From positions 1 through 33,958 of the forward strand of contig JAFXHE010000021.1 of NCBI GenBank assembly GCA_017536555.1: a DNA stretch of 33,958 nt, read 5' to 3'. Shown one piece after another: positions 16,850 to 25,645 of the stretch (positions are counted from its first letter, which is position 1; the number at the start of each line of letters is the position of its first letter). The notes beneath the pieces were generated by a model. The model did not search any database. It had not been told where the DNA came from and worked only from the letters and a program-made list of their open reading frames with translations. Source of the DNA: Alistipes sp. (GTDB taxonomy: Bacteria > Bacteroidota > Bacteroidia > Bacteroidales > Rikenellaceae). The position numbers and the translations under genes were made by a program.

Positions 16850-17161
16850 ATGGCTATGAACGAAACAAAGAAACCAGGAATTGAGATACAGCTCGACGAG
16901 CAGGTTGCACAGGGCAACTACTGCAACCTTGCAATTATTGCGCACTCCTCATCAGAGTTTATCCTCGACTTTGCCACAATGCTCCCTGGTCTGCCCAAGG
17001 CTCGCGTAAAGAGCCGCGTGGTACTTACACCCGAGCACGCTAAACGTCTGCTCCTATCACTGCAGGAGAACATCACACGCTACGAGACAACACACGGCAA
17101 GATAAACATCCCTGCAAAGCAGCCCCTTATCGAGCCATTTGGACACAAGGGACAGGCATAG
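16850..17161 (+). CDS. DUF3467 protein
   Basis: A 103-residue soluble protein of the DUF3467 family, common in Bacteroidota, function unknown. Typical segments are EIQLDEQVAQGNYCNLAII (12-30), HSSSEFILDFATMLPG (32-47), RVVLTPEHAKRLLLSLQENI (56-75) and EPFGHK near the end. In many Bacteroidales the gene sits behind rpoC; here it stands alone, as the only plus-strand protein gene in the window, with its own promoter and terminator. A second Met two codons in (MNETKK) is an alternative start. Confidence 0.9.
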   Translation: MAMNETKKPGIEIQLDEQVAQGNYCNLAIIAHSSSEFILDFATMLPGLPKARVKSRVVLTPEHAKRLLLSLQENITRYETTHGKINIPAKQPLIEPFGHKGQA

Positions 17162-17232
17162 AGCTATATACCGCCACGCACAGAGGCAGCGGTCTATTTA
17201 ACGCCTCAATGTTTAGGCGCAGAGCGAGATAT

Positions 17233-17263
17233 AAGGCATAACTTCAGAGGTTATGCCTTTTTT
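17233..17263 (+). terminator. Terminator of the DUF3467 gene
   Basis: AAGGCATAAC (17233-17242) pairs with GTTATGCCTT (17250-17259), and a T6 run covers 17258-17263. It ends about 70 bases after the stop codon. Confidence 0.9.
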
Positions 17264-17315
17264 GCACCATTATACACCCCATACAACATTACCCCTCCCC
17301 ATTAACACCTAAATA

Positions 17316-17353
17316 AAATACCACCAACGGGCAGCAGCCCATTGGTGGTATTT
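17316..17353 (-). terminator. Terminator of the downstream lipoprotein gene
   Basis: On minus, a stem of 7 bp (CCACCAA/TTGGTGG) plus 3 bp (GGG/CCC), separated by one mismatch and capped by CAGCAG, is flanked by TA/AAA pairs and ends in ATTTTATTT. It lies 36 bases past the stop. The plus strand also has TTTTT after the stem, so it may work both ways and separate the two converging genes. Confidence 0.85.
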
Positions 17354-17388
17354 TTGTTAGGGCAGCAACGCCCCTTTATTGTGGCATC

Positions 17389-19632
17389 TTACTCGTGAAG
17401 ACGAACACGGCTGATGTAGTCAAACGCGGGCGCGAGTACATTCTTGGGCAACTCGGGCAACATGTTATTCTCATAAACAGCGTTCTCAACAACAGGTGCT
17501 ACAACGGGTGCGCTCACTGTCTTGGGAGCAACACCAGCCTTAACAGCTACAGGAGCATCGTTGTAAACAACAGATGAGCGAAGTGCAGATGTAGACTGTG
17601 AGTTAAGCTCTGCTACAAGGTCGATAAGATCCTGTATATTACCCTTGTTCTCGGCTGTAGCCTCAACATAGAGACGTGCAGGCTTACCCATAACGCCATT
17701 AGCATCAAGAGAGTATGCACCTACGGTGTATGCAGTCTGCCAGTCTAAAACAACAAAGGTGTAGGGCTGCTTCGCGTCAATAGGATTACCCCAGTACGAA
17801 GCATACTCGCTCATAAATGCGGGATCAGAGTACTCTGTCTCCGAAGAGAGATCACCGCCCAATGTTGCAGAATAAGTAGCCTTTGCATTCTCGATGCCTG
17901 TGTACTTACATACGCATATAGCTCTACCAGCTGTTGCATCAGGCTGACCGAATACAGCTCCAGCCTCGTCATCACCAGAGAAGTTACCTACAAGCTCGAT
18001 AGTAGGCTGAACATCACCTACCTTTGTGGTCTTTGCAAGAGGATTGAATGTAAATACCTTTGATACCTTACCAGTCTTATAGTCAAGAGCAAGGATATAA
18101 CCCATCACCTCTGTTTCGGGGCTCATACCCTTCACCTCAACATTATTAGCACCTCTCCAGTAGTACTGGCTGAGCAAAGCTGCCATAGTGGTATTGGGGT
18201 TAAACAGAAGTGTCTGCTCGTACAGATATGCAATACCAGCCTCTGTCTCTGAAATAAAGAGCTCCTCATCCCACAACGAAGGATCAATTGCATCAATGAT
18301 ATAGTGTACTGTATCGTCGTTAGGTACTACTGCCATAGTAAAGCCATAGGGGGTAATACCACCAACTGTAACATTGAAATCAACGTTGTATGGGCCAATA
18401 TCGCTCGCCAAAGTGCGGAATGTTACCATCTCGGGAGCAGTTGTCACACCACCTGAATAACCAAATGCAAGAACGTAGTAGTCGGTATCAACTGAATCAA
18501 GCTTAAACTTGTAAGGGCTACCAGGGCCACCAGTATAGTCCTGAACGCCCTTATAATTAGCCATCATACCCATCCAAGCACCCCACTGGGTAATCTGTGC
18601 GTTCATAAGTTCGAATGCTGTGCTGACGCCATCCCACGCTTCTACAATCCAGAAGAATGTCTCATTCTCATTTGATGGAGTAATCTTAATAGCAGCACGC
18701 ATCTGCTCAACATCTGTTACAGAGATATCAAAGGTCATATCAGAGGGGAGTGCCTCACCAGAGGTATAGGTGCCGCTGAAGGGATCTGTCACGATGAAAA
18801 TCTCGCCATCCTCAATCAAAACACCAGCAATCAAGTACATATACTCGGTGTTAGCCTCAAGACCTGATGCCTTCATTGTCTGATCGCCCATAGGGAACAT
18901 AGCATTAATGATCTGCTCTGCAGTATAACCTGCGCCGAGATACTGCTGAACAGTGTTCTGCATATACATCTGATAGAAATAAGAGAGTGACCACTTATAC
19001 TCACCTGCGGGATCAGTGTAGCTGTCAATTGCGCTCTTTGGAAGAGTCATCATATGCCAACGAACACTCTTATCGCTGGGGATAACGGTAAACTCTACAG
19101 TGTTGTAATAAACGTTGGGTGTAACCTCGAAGGTAACGTCAACGGGGTCAAGATCCAATGTCTTAAACGGAGTCTTTGAGACCTCAGAGCAGAGCTCATA
19201 ACCATTCTCGGTATCAACACCCCAGCACAACAGGTAGTAGTCAGAGTTCATAGCAAGACCTGTGAACTTAACGTCAGTCAAAACGCCCTGGTCAAGATAT
19301 GCCTCCATAAACTCCTCGAAGGTCTTACCCTCGCTTGCAGCAGCATTAGCAAGATCATCGTTGATAGTACCAACAAGATACTCATCCTTTGTGAAATCCT
19401 CAACAGTTGCCTTATCGAGAACTGTAACGAAGTACCTTGCATTGAGATCTGATGGAGTGATAGTTGCAACAACATAAGACTTCTCAACAGATGATACATT
19501 AACATCGAAAGTCAACTCCTCAGGAGTAGGTTCGGGCTCGGGTTCGGGCTCGGGAGCAGGAGTAGGCTCGCAGCTTGCAAATGAGATTGCAGCAAAAGCC
19601 AACAACGCCATTAACCAATTAAATTTTTTCAT
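17389..19632 (-). CDS. Large multi-domain lipoprotein, paralogue A
   Basis: I do not recognise a named family. The 747-residue protein has a lipoprotein signal peptide with lipobox FASC, cysteine 21, followed by a PEPEPEP linker (22-40). Acidic residues close behind the lipid cysteine favour surface export in Bacteroidota. The body consists of about five fibronectin-III-like units of about 100-130 residues: near 40-155, 160-290, 298-415, 420-535 and 545-665. They start with patterns such as TFDVNVSSVE or MTFDISVTDVEQ and most close with motifs such as GLEANTEYMYLIAGV or VDTDYYVLAFGY. A short helix and a Pro/Val/Ala-rich tail (about 670-747) end in RVRLHE. It is a clear paralogue of the gene upstream (20076-22280). 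Binding or structural surface function is inference only. Confidence 0.8.
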   Translation of the reverse strand: MKKFNWLMALLAFAAISFASCEPTPAPEPEPEPEPTPEELTFDVNVSSVEKSYVVATITPSDLNARYFVTVLDKATVEDFTKDEYLVGTINDDLANAAASEGKTFEEFMEAYLDQGVLTDVKFTGLAMNSDYYLLCWGVDTENGYELCSEVSKTPFKTLDLDPVDVTFEVTPNVYYNTVEFTVIPSDKSVRWHMMTLPKSAIDSYTDPAGEYKWSLSYFYQMYMQNTVQQYLGAGYTAEQIINAMFPMGDQTMKASGLEANTEYMYLIAGVLIEDGEIFIVTDPFSGTYTSGEALPSDMTFDISVTDVEQMRAAIKITPSNENETFFWIVEAWDGVSTAFELMNAQITQWGAWMGMMANYKGVQDYTGGPGSPYKFKLDSVDTDYYVLAFGYSGGVTTAPEMVTFRTLASDIGPYNVDFNVTVGGITPYGFTMAVVPNDDTVHYIIDAIDPSLWDEELFISETEAGIAYLYEQTLLFNPNTTMAALLSQYYWRGANNVEVKGMSPETEVMGYILALDYKTGKVSKVFTFNPLAKTTKVGDVQPTIELVGNFSGDDEAGAVFGQPDATAGRAICVCKYTGIENAKATYSATLGGDLSSETEYSDPAFMSEYASYWGNPIDAKQPYTFVVLDWQTAYTVGAYSLDANGVMGKPARLYVEATAENKGNIQDLIDLVAELNSQSTSALRSSVVYNDAPVAVKAGVAPKTVSAPVVAPVVENAVYENNMLPELPKNVLAPAFDYISRVRLHE

Positions 19633-19675
19633 AGTTTTACTAAAGTTTTAAGATTGTTGTTAAATATTGTTTTCT

Positions 19676-19683
19676 CAAATTTA
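19676..19683 (-). promoter_or_regulatory. -7 element for lipoprotein A, no -33 element
   Basis: Minus-strand TAAATTTG fits TAnnTTTG. Transcription would start near 19669, about 37 bases before the ATG. The position where a -33 element should be (about 19703) has no TTG. The 22-bp repeat array begins at once beyond it. Confidence 0.55.
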
Positions 19684-19707
19684 TCTTCTCCTCATTCTGG
19701 GTCTGAC

Positions 19708-19861
19708 ATCTCTAACAGCCTCTTTAGGTATCACAGATACTCTTTTCAATCATCACCGATACCCTCTTTGGTCTCTTTTGCACCCCATTGCAGCCATCGC
19801 CGACACCCTCTTTAGCCATCATTGGCACCCTATTTGGGTATCGTTTGCGCACTCGCTTTTT
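19708..19861. repeat. 22-bp-period degenerate tandem repeat array (seven units)
   Basis: Seven units of exactly 22 bases: 19708, 19730, 19752, 19774, 19796, 19818 and 19840. The best units read ATCnCCGAyACCCTCTTTrG on plus; units 3 (19774) and 7 (19840) are the most diverged. There are no spacers, so this is not CRISPR-like. The period is not a multiple of three, so it is not a coding repeat as such. The array is upstream of lipoprotein A and next to its incomplete core promoter. Two helical turns per unit would place protein-binding sites on one face of the DNA. Confidence 0.75.
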
Positions 19862-19884
19862 AAGCCATCCTGCGCAACAGCTGT

Positions 19885-19979
19885 CGCGAGCAAAAAACAT
19901 CTCCCATTAATAGTGCAAAAATAAATTATTTTGCTCACGCCACCAAATTTTGTAGCCACTTTTTTTAGGAAATCTGGTG
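19885..19979. other. Two imperfect inverted repeats in the lipoprotein A/B intergenic region
   Basis: CGCGAGCAAAA (19885-19895) and TTTTGCTCACG (19929-19939) match at ten of eleven positions. CACCAAATTT (19941-19950) and AAATCTGGTG (19970-19979) match at nine of ten. Together with the repeat array and the terminator, they fill the 443-bp gap from 19633 to 20075, in which I see no gene. They may be RNA hairpins or operator-like sites; nothing decides between these. Confidence 0.4.
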
Positions 19980-20013
19980 ATATTATAGCTCCTCATTAAA
20001 AATATCGTCCAAA

Positions 20014-20049
20014 CAGAAAAGGCTCTGTGTCATTATCAACACAGAGCCT
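20014..20049 (-). terminator. Terminator of lipoprotein B gene
   Basis: On minus, AGGCTCTGTGT (20039-20049) pairs perfectly with ACACAGAGCCT (20020-20030) around an eight-base loop, followed by TTTTCTGTTT. It starts 27 bases after the stop of the upstream lipoprotein gene. Confidence 0.9.
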
Positions 20050-20075
20050 CCGTCTGAAACGTTCACTATCATCAA

Positions 20076-22280
20076 CTACCTTACGCGTTTTTGCAAGCGA
20101 TATACCCTATCAACGCGAAGCATAACACCCTCATCGAGCGTAGGCAACACCTTTGCCAATGGCTGCTCACGACGTATAGTGGGCTGCGACACAACAGGTG
20201 TGGTAACACCCTGCGCACCATCCTCATATACGAGCGACTGCGCTACAACACAGCGCGTATTACCATTAAGCGCATCGACAAGCGTGCGCAGCTCCTCCAT
20301 AGGGCTCTTCTGGTCTGCCGTAGGCAATATATAGAAGCGCGCTAACCTACCCGCCACGCGATCAGCATCGGCAGCATACGCCACAACAGTCTGCACCGTC
20401 TCCCAGTCGGCAACAAAGAAACTATATGGCTGCGTAAGCTTTATAGACGACCAATAGCTCTCGCAATCTGCCCATAGCAGCTCATCAGCATAGGCAGTCT
20501 CATTAGAGTAGTCGCCATAGAGTATTGTAGAGTATAGCGCGGTAGCACCCTCAAAATCAACATATTTCGTGACGGCAATAGACTTACCTGCCGTTGCATC
20601 AGGCTCGCCAAAGATAGAGCCAGCCTCCTCGTCGCCCGAGTAGTAGCCAACAAGCTCGATGCTCGGTGTGATGCCGCCCAGCGACGCAGTACGCGCCAAG
20701 GCAGGATAGGTATATACCTTTGCCACGTGACCTGTCTTGTTGTCTATGGTAAGCAGATAGCCCATAACCTCGGTATCGGGACGTAAGCCTGATGCCTGAA
20801 GCGTCTGGTTACCGTTCCAATAGTATGTGCCAAGAACCTGTGGAACAGTAATCATTGCATCAAATAACTTTGTCTGCTCAAAGATATAGTCGAAGTTGGC
20901 ATTGAAGCCCTCGACAATCTCCTCCTCGTTCCACGCCTCGGGGAGCATAGCTCCTGCCGCATAGTAGACCGTAGGATCGTTAGTGGTAACAGCTATTGTG
21001 AAGCCATAGGGCGTGATGCCTCCTACCGTAAGTTTAAACTCCGCCTTTTCTGGGCCCAAGTCACTGGGTAACGAGCGGAAAGTAACCATCTCGGGGGCTG
21101 TTGTTACACCTCCCTCATAACCAAAGGCTATGACATAGTAGTCGGTATCGGGGGCATCGAGCTTAAACTTATTTGCTCCAACGTGCTCCACGGGACCCTT
21201 ATCATTTGCCATAAGTTGCATCCACGCGCCCCATTGCTCAAGAAGGGCATTCATAACCTCCAGCGCGGTGCTATGACCATCCCACGGCTGGATGAGCGCG
21301 CAGTAAATATCGTTATTATTCGAGGGCGTGATACGCACCGAGACTGCCATCTGCTCAATATCCCATACCTCGATATTGAAGGTCATATCCGACTGCGCAG
21401 CATCTTCCGTAGTGTAACTACCCTCCTGTATAGGCGTAGCTATAAAGAGACCGTCATCATCCATAACCACTCCAGCAACAAGGTAAATATGGTCGGTATT
21501 TGCGTTGAGCCCCTTTGCCGCGAGCTGCTTATCTCCTGTGAGGATAAGTGCTCCGACAACCTGCTCTGCGCTATATCCCGCGCCTAATAGCTGGTCTATC
21601 TCATTCTGGAAATACATCTGATAGAAGTACTCCTTTGACCAACGCATATCGCCCTCTGGGTTGGTATAGTTGTCGAACATAGCCTTCTCAACGGTCATAA
21701 GATGCCAGCCCACCTGCTTATCGCTCGGCACAACATCAAAGGTCACCGAGTTGAGATACACCGCAGCGGTGACATCAAACGTAGTATCGAGCTGTGGCGG
21801 CTGCTGTGTGCGGAATGTCACCTTTGCAACATCACTACATAGCTCATAGCCCGCAGTGGCATCTACACCAAATAGCAACACGTAGTAGTCTGTATCCACA
21901 GCAAGACCACTAAACGTAGCATCTGTGACAACGCCACGATCTACGTGCTCTGCCATATACTCCTCAAATGTAAGTCCCGATGATGCGGCATAGGCAGCAA
22001 TCTCATCAAAGATGGTTGCCACAAGGTACTCGTCGCGCGTGAAGTCATCGACAAACGGTGCATCATAGACGACGATAAGGTAGTCGCTATCAACATCGCT
22101 CGGCACAACATCAAAGGTCATTGATGTCTTGGTTACCTGCTTGATGTCAACATCAAATGTCAAGCCCTGCTCCACAGGAGGTGTAGGCTCGGGGGTTGGT
22201 TCTGTTGCAGGCTCATCTCCGCAGCCTACGAAGAGCAAAGCAACAGCCATAAGAGATAAAAACCACTTACTGAATTGCAT
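20076..22280 (-). CDS. Large multi-domain lipoprotein, paralogue B
   Basis: A 734-residue protein with a lipoprotein signal peptide (lipobox FVGC, cysteine 20) followed by GDEPATEPTPEPTPP. The layout is the same as in paralogue A: about five fibronectin-III-like units, a helix (about 650-668) and a Pro/Val-rich tail ending RVYRLQKRVR. Unit 3-4 sequences are closely similar: the 13 residues GGVTTAPEMVTFR and the ten residues TVGGITPYGF are identical in A and B, and I estimate 55-60 percent identity there by eye. Cysteines are few. The gene has its own canonical promoter (22311-22340) and terminator, so A and B can be regulated separately. Function is unknown; surface exposure is inferred from the acidic stretch behind the lipid cysteine. 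Confidence 0.8.
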   Translation of the reverse strand: MQFSKWFLSLMAVALLFVGCGDEPATEPTPEPTPPVEQGLTFDVDIKQVTKTSMTFDVVPSDVDSDYLIVVYDAPFVDDFTRDEYLVATIFDEIAAYAASSGLTFEEYMAEHVDRGVVTDATFSGLAVDTDYYVLLFGVDATAGYELCSDVAKVTFRTQQPPQLDTTFDVTAAVYLNSVTFDVVPSDKQVGWHLMTVEKAMFDNYTNPEGDMRWSKEYFYQMYFQNEIDQLLGAGYSAEQVVGALILTGDKQLAAKGLNANTDHIYLVAGVVMDDDGLFIATPIQEGSYTTEDAAQSDMTFNIEVWDIEQMAVSVRITPSNNNDIYCALIQPWDGHSTALEVMNALLEQWGAWMQLMANDKGPVEHVGANKFKLDAPDTDYYVIAFGYEGGVTTAPEMVTFRSLPSDLGPEKAEFKLTVGGITPYGFTIAVTTNDPTVYYAAGAMLPEAWNEEEIVEGFNANFDYIFEQTKLFDAMITVPQVLGTYYWNGNQTLQASGLRPDTEVMGYLLTIDNKTGHVAKVYTYPALARTASLGGITPSIELVGYYSGDEEAGSIFGEPDATAGKSIAVTKYVDFEGATALYSTILYGDYSNETAYADELLWADCESYWSSIKLTQPYSFFVADWETVQTVVAYAADADRVAGRLARFYILPTADQKSPMEELRTLVDALNGNTRCVVAQSLVYEDGAQGVTTPVVSQPTIRREQPLAKVLPTLDEGVMLRVDRVYRLQKRVR

Positions 22281-22310
22281 ATCTAAAACTATTTATATGT
22301 AACTGATATA

Positions 22311-22340
22311 CAAATATAGCGAATTTGTTTGGTTGTACAA
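22311..22340 (-). promoter_or_regulatory. Promoter of lipoprotein B gene
   Basis: Minus-strand TTG (22338-22340), 19-base spacer, -7 TATATTTG (22311-22318), a full match to the Bacteroidota consensus. The start near 22304 leaves a leader of about 24 bases. Unlike paralogue A it has no repeat array. Confidence 0.85.
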
Positions 22341-22412
22341 TGCCGTAGTACGTTTTTTTGCAACAAGGACAGCACATAGCTGTATCGCCGTGAGAGTATG
22401 AACGCATAAACA

Positions 22413-22462
22413 AATAAAAATCCCGTATGGGCTGTACTCGCGTACTACCCATTCGGGATTTT
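22413..22462 (-). terminator. Terminator of the ribosomal protein/rpoA operon
   Basis: On minus, AAAATCCCGAATGGG (22448-22462) pairs with CCCATACGGGATTTT (22417-22431) with one mismatch; an inner GTAC/GTAC pairing caps it, and TATTTG follows. It lies 73 bases past the rplQ stop and is the end of the translation super-operon. Confidence 0.9.
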
Positions 22463-22534
22463 ACTTTGGAGAGGTCATCGAGAGCATCGCCAACGACGCT
22501 ATCACTCATCCCCCCCCTATACCGTGTAGGATGA

Positions 22535-23101
22535 TTACATCTTCTTACCTACGTTGGTCTTCTTTGCGCCCTTTGCAGCAGAAGCCTTTGCCGCAGCCTT
22601 GGGAGCTGCATTCTTTGCAGCCTTCTTCTCGCTAACTACTGTAGCGTCCTCGGTAGCGTCTGTTGACTTCTTGCGTGAACGACGTGTCTTGGGCTTTGCC
22701 TCTGCAGCAGGTGCAGCAGCCTCACGACCGAATGTGTAAGTCTCGTTGAAATCAACGAACTCGATGATACACATATCGGCACCATCACCAAGACGGAAGC
22801 CCGTCTTGAGGATACGGGTGTAGCCACCCGGACGCTCTGCAATCTTCGGAGCGATAGTGCGGAACAACTCTGTAACCGCCTCCTTCTGCTTCAAATATGA
22901 GAATACTACACGACGTGAGTGAGTAGTGTCCTCCTTTGACTTGGTTACAAGGGGCTCGATAAACTTCTGTACGGCCTTTGCCTTTGCAACGGTTGTCTGG
23001 ATACGCTTGTGCAAAACGAGCGACGATGCCATGTTAGAGAGCATAGCCTTACGGTGACCCGCCTGTCTGCCAAGGTGATTAAAATTCTTATTGTGTCTCA
23101 T
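22535..23101 (-). CDS. rplQ: 50S ribosomal protein L17 with long basic tail
   Basis: Residues 1-125 are a standard L17 ([21 protein letters not shown] at the start, [18 protein letters not shown] in the middle, ending [12 protein letters not shown]). L17 lines the exit-tunnel side of the large subunit. About 60 further residues form a Lys/Ala-rich, low-complexity tail with SRKKSTD and [16 protein letters not shown], giving 188 residues compared with about 120-130 in E. coli-like L17. Such tails are common in Bacteroidota. It is the last gene of the operon, two bases after rpoA. Confidence 0.97.
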   Translation of the reverse strand: MRHNKNFNHLGRQAGHRKAMLSNMASSLVLHKRIQTTVAKAKAVQKFIEPLVTKSKEDTTHSRRVVFSYLKQKEAVTELFRTIAPKIAERPGGYTRILKTGFRLGDGADMCIIEFVDFNETYTFGREAAAPAAEAKPKTRRSRKKSTDATEDATVVSEKKAAKNAAPKAAAKASAAKGAKKTNVGKKM

Positions 23102-23103
23102 AA

Positions 23104-24096
23104 TTAATCTTTATCAAGTTTGTAGATAGATACGTCCATACCGAATTTGAGGTTCAGAGATGCCAGCAACTCGTCGAGCTCTGTGAGTGACTTCTTACCG
23201 AAGTTACGGAACTTCAACAACTCGTTGCGGTTGAGCTTAACAAGGTCGCCCACAGTGTCGACATCAGCTGCCTTCAGGCAGTTAAGAGCACGTACGCTCA
23301 AATCCTGATCAGCAAGCTTTGTCTTGAGCAACTGTCGCATGTGCAGGATGCTCTCATCGAACTCCTCAACACCCGGTGCCTCCTCCTCGTCGATAGTAAT
23401 CTTCTCGTCAGAGAATAGCATGAAGTGCTGAATAAGAATCTTTGCAGCCTCCTTCAATGCCTCCTTCGGATGGATCGAGCCGTCGGTAGTAATCTCCAAA
23501 TTCAACTTCTCATAGTCGGTCTTCTGCTCAACACGGTAGTCCTCAACAGAGTACTTAACGTTCTTGATGGGCGTGAAAATCGAGTCGATAGGGAGAGTGT
23601 CAACATCCTTCTCTATGCCAGCATTCTCCTCTGAAGGTACATAGCCACGACCCTTACCAATGGTAATGGTCATCTGCATCTTGGTACCAGGAGCGAGGTG
23701 GCAAATAACCAACTCGGGGTTCAAAACCTTGAAGAATGACAGATAGTTAGAGATGTAACCAGCTGTAAGCTCCGTAACGCCAGCAACATTGATTGAGACC
23801 TTCTCGGCCTCCTCGTTGTCTACGGTGCGAATGAAGCGTACCTGCTTGAGATTGAGGATGATGTGAATCATATCCTCCATTACACCGGGGACAGCGGCAA
23901 ACTCATTGTTCACGCCGGCAACCTTAACCGTAGTGATAGCATAACCCTCCAACGACGAGAGCAACACACGGCGTAAAGCGTTTCCGACAGTCATGCCGTA
24001 ACCAGGCTCCAACGGACGAAACTCAAACTTGCCGAACGATGAAGTCGACTCCAACATGATGACCTTTTCAGGCTTTTGGAATGCTAATATTGCCAT
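23104..24096 (-). CDS. rpoA: DNA-directed RNA polymerase subunit alpha
   Basis: The 330-residue alpha subunit nucleates RNA polymerase assembly. The N-terminal domain shows [29 protein letters not shown] (26-54) and the C-terminal domain [24 protein letters not shown] with [15 protein letters not shown], the part that binds upstream DNA and activators. The length is standard. It is located between rpsD and rplQ as in most bacteria. Confidence 0.98.
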   Translation of the reverse strand: MAILAFQKPEKVIMLESTSSFGKFEFRPLEPGYGMTVGNALRRVLLSSLEGYAITTVKVAGVNNEFAAVPGVMEDMIHIILNLKQVRFIRTVDNEEAEKVSINVAGVTELTAGYISNYLSFFKVLNPELVICHLAPGTKMQMTITIGKGRGYVPSEENAGIEKDVDTLPIDSIFTPIKNVKYSVEDYRVEQKTDYEKLNLEITTDGSIHPKEALKEAAKILIQHFMLFSDEKITIDEEEAPGVEEFDESILHMRQLLKTKLADQDLSVRALNCLKAADVDTVGDLVKLNRNELLKFRNFGKKSLTELDELLASLNLKFGMDVSIYKLDKD

Positions 24097-24119
24097 AATA
24101 TTGAATTTGTTGTTAATTA

Positions 24120-24728
24120 CTACTTCGAGTACAACTCGACGATAAGCTGCTCCTTGATGTTCTCGGGAATCTCCTCGCGCTCGGGAGTCTGAAGGAACTT
24201 ACCGCTCATTGAAGCGTTGTCCCACTCCAACCAAGCGTAACGGCTGCGTGCAGCACCCGACAACGACTCGGTGATAACCTCCAAGGTCTTTGACTTCTCG
24301 CGAACTGATACTACATCACCTGCCTTAAGTGCGTATGAAGGAACGTTTACTACGTTACCGTTAACGCAGATATGACGGTGTGATACGAGCTGACGTGCTG
24401 CAGCACGTGTGGGAGCGATGCCCAAACGATAAACTACATTATCCAAACGGCACTCAAGCAACTTAAGAAGGTTCTCACCTGTGATACCACCCATACGAGC
24501 TGCTGCCTCATAAGTACGAGCAAACTGCTTCTCGAGGATACCGTAAGTGAACTTTGCCTTCTGCTTCTCTGTAAGCTGCTCGCCATACTCAGAGTTCTTC
24601 TTACGCTTGCGAGCAAGACCGTGCTGTCCAGGAGGGAAGTTACGCTTCTCAAGAACTTTGTCAGCACCGTAAATAGCCTCGCCAAAACGACGGGCAATCT
24701 TCGATTTTGGTCCTATATATCTTGCCAT
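24120..24728 (-). CDS. rpsD: 30S ribosomal protein S4
   Basis: A primary 16S-binding protein that starts assembly of the small subunit body. The 202 residues show [20 protein letters not shown] at the start, FPPGQHG (32-38), an S4 RNA-binding region with [30 protein letters not shown] and a regular ending. The N-terminal zinc cysteines found in many S4 proteins are absent, so this is the zinc-free form. In E. coli S4 represses the alpha operon; no such site is apparent here. A 93-base gap separates it from rpsK upstream, with no gene seen. Confidence 0.97.
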   Translation of the reverse strand: MARYIGPKSKIARRFGEAIYGADKVLEKRNFPPGQHGLARKRKKNSEYGEQLTEKQKAKFTYGILEKQFARTYEAAARMGGITGENLLKLLECRLDNVVYRLGIAPTRAAARQLVSHRHICVNGNVVNVPSYALKAGDVVSVREKSKTLEVITESLSGAARSRYAWLEWDNASMSGKFLQTPEREEIPENIKEQLIVELYSK

Positions 24729-24821
24729 AATTTTTTTTGTTTTTTTTCGGTAAAATTAAGTGTTTATTCTACTCTGTGCTATACCTGTCGTATATGATAC
24801 CTTTAGAAAAAACCGCAGGAA

Positions 24822-25211
24822 TTATACGCGACGACGGTTAGGAGCACGGCAGCCATTGTGGGGCAGCGGAGTAACATCGATAATCTCCATAACCTCGATG
24901 CCTGCACCGTGGATGGTACGAACTGCTGACTCACGACCCTGACCAGGACCCTTTACATAAACCTTAACCTTACGCAAACCCATATCATAAGCAACCTTTG
25001 CGCAATCTGCAGCTGCTGTCTGCGCTGCATAGGGAGTATTCTTCTTCGAACCACGGAAGCCCATCTTACCAGCTGATGACCAGCTGATGACCTCACCAAC
25101 CTCGTTGGTAATGGTTACGATAACGTTGTTGAAGGTCGAGTGTACGAAAGCCATACCCTGTGCCGAAACCTTAACAACCTTCTTCTTAACTGTTCCAGTT
25201 TTCTTTGCCAT
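24822..25211 (-). CDS. rpsK: 30S ribosomal protein S11
   Basis: S11 sits on the platform of the small subunit. The 129 residues include [26 protein letters not shown] (22-47), [18 protein letters not shown] and the conserved ending [18 protein letters not shown]. Standard length. It follows rpsM after 12 bases. Confidence 0.98.
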   Translation of the reverse strand: MAKKTGTVKKKVVKVSAQGMAFVHSTFNNVIVTITNEVGEVISWSSAGKMGFRGSKKNTPYAAQTAAADCAKVAYDMGLRKVKVYVKGPGQGRESAVRTIHGAGIEVMEIIDVTPLPHNGCRAPNRRRV

Positions 25212-25223
25212 AACTCTCTAATA

Positions 25224-25604
25224 TTACTTAGTTGCCTTTTTCTTGTTTGCTACAGTCTTCTTCTTACCCTTACGAGTACGAGCATTATTCTTGGTGCTCT
25301 GACCACGAACGGGGAGACCCAAACGGTGACGGATACCACGGTAGCAACCAATATCCATCAATCGCTTAATGTTGAGCTGTACGACTGAACGGCACTCGCC
25401 CTCAACCTTGATGCCCATATCGGCAATTGCGCCTCGAATAGCACCTACCTGCTCATCGGTCCAATCCTGAACCTTAATGTCGCGGCTTACGCCTACGCTA
25501 TCGAGGATCTTCTGCGCTGTTGAACGACCGATACCATAGATATAGGTAAGACCGATCTCACCGCGCTTATTTTTTGGTAAATCAACACCTACTATACGTG
25601 CCAT
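25224..25604 (-). CDS. rpsM: 30S ribosomal protein S13
   Basis: S13 forms the head-side bridge to the large subunit and touches the P-site tRNA. The 126 residues begin [26 protein letters not shown], have the [24 protein letters not shown] segment and end in a lysine-rich tail. Standard length. The gene is 41 bases downstream of rpmJ. Confidence 0.98.
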   Translation of the reverse strand: MARIVGVDLPKNKRGEIGLTYIYGIGRSTAQKILDSVGVSRDIKVQDWTDEQVGAIRGAIADMGIKVEGECRSVVQLNIKRLMDIGCYRGIRHRLGLPVRGQSTKNNARTRKGKKKTVANKKKATK

Positions 25605-25645
25605 AAATTTTCTTTCTCTTTAATCTTGTTTGTTAAAACTAAAAA

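Noticed and set aside
19708-19861. CRISPR array
   Set aside because: Units are contiguous, degenerate and without spacers, and there are no cas genes.
19667-19924. 85-codon plus-strand open frame with apparent 22-residue repeats
   Set aside because: The protein repeat is a by-product of the 22-bp DNA repeat (66 bases give 22 codons). No promoter or leader supports it.
22267-22509. 80-codon minus-strand open frame between rplQ and lipoprotein B
   Set aside because: It runs through the operon terminator and across the lipoprotein B promoter and ATG, so it is not a plausible gene.
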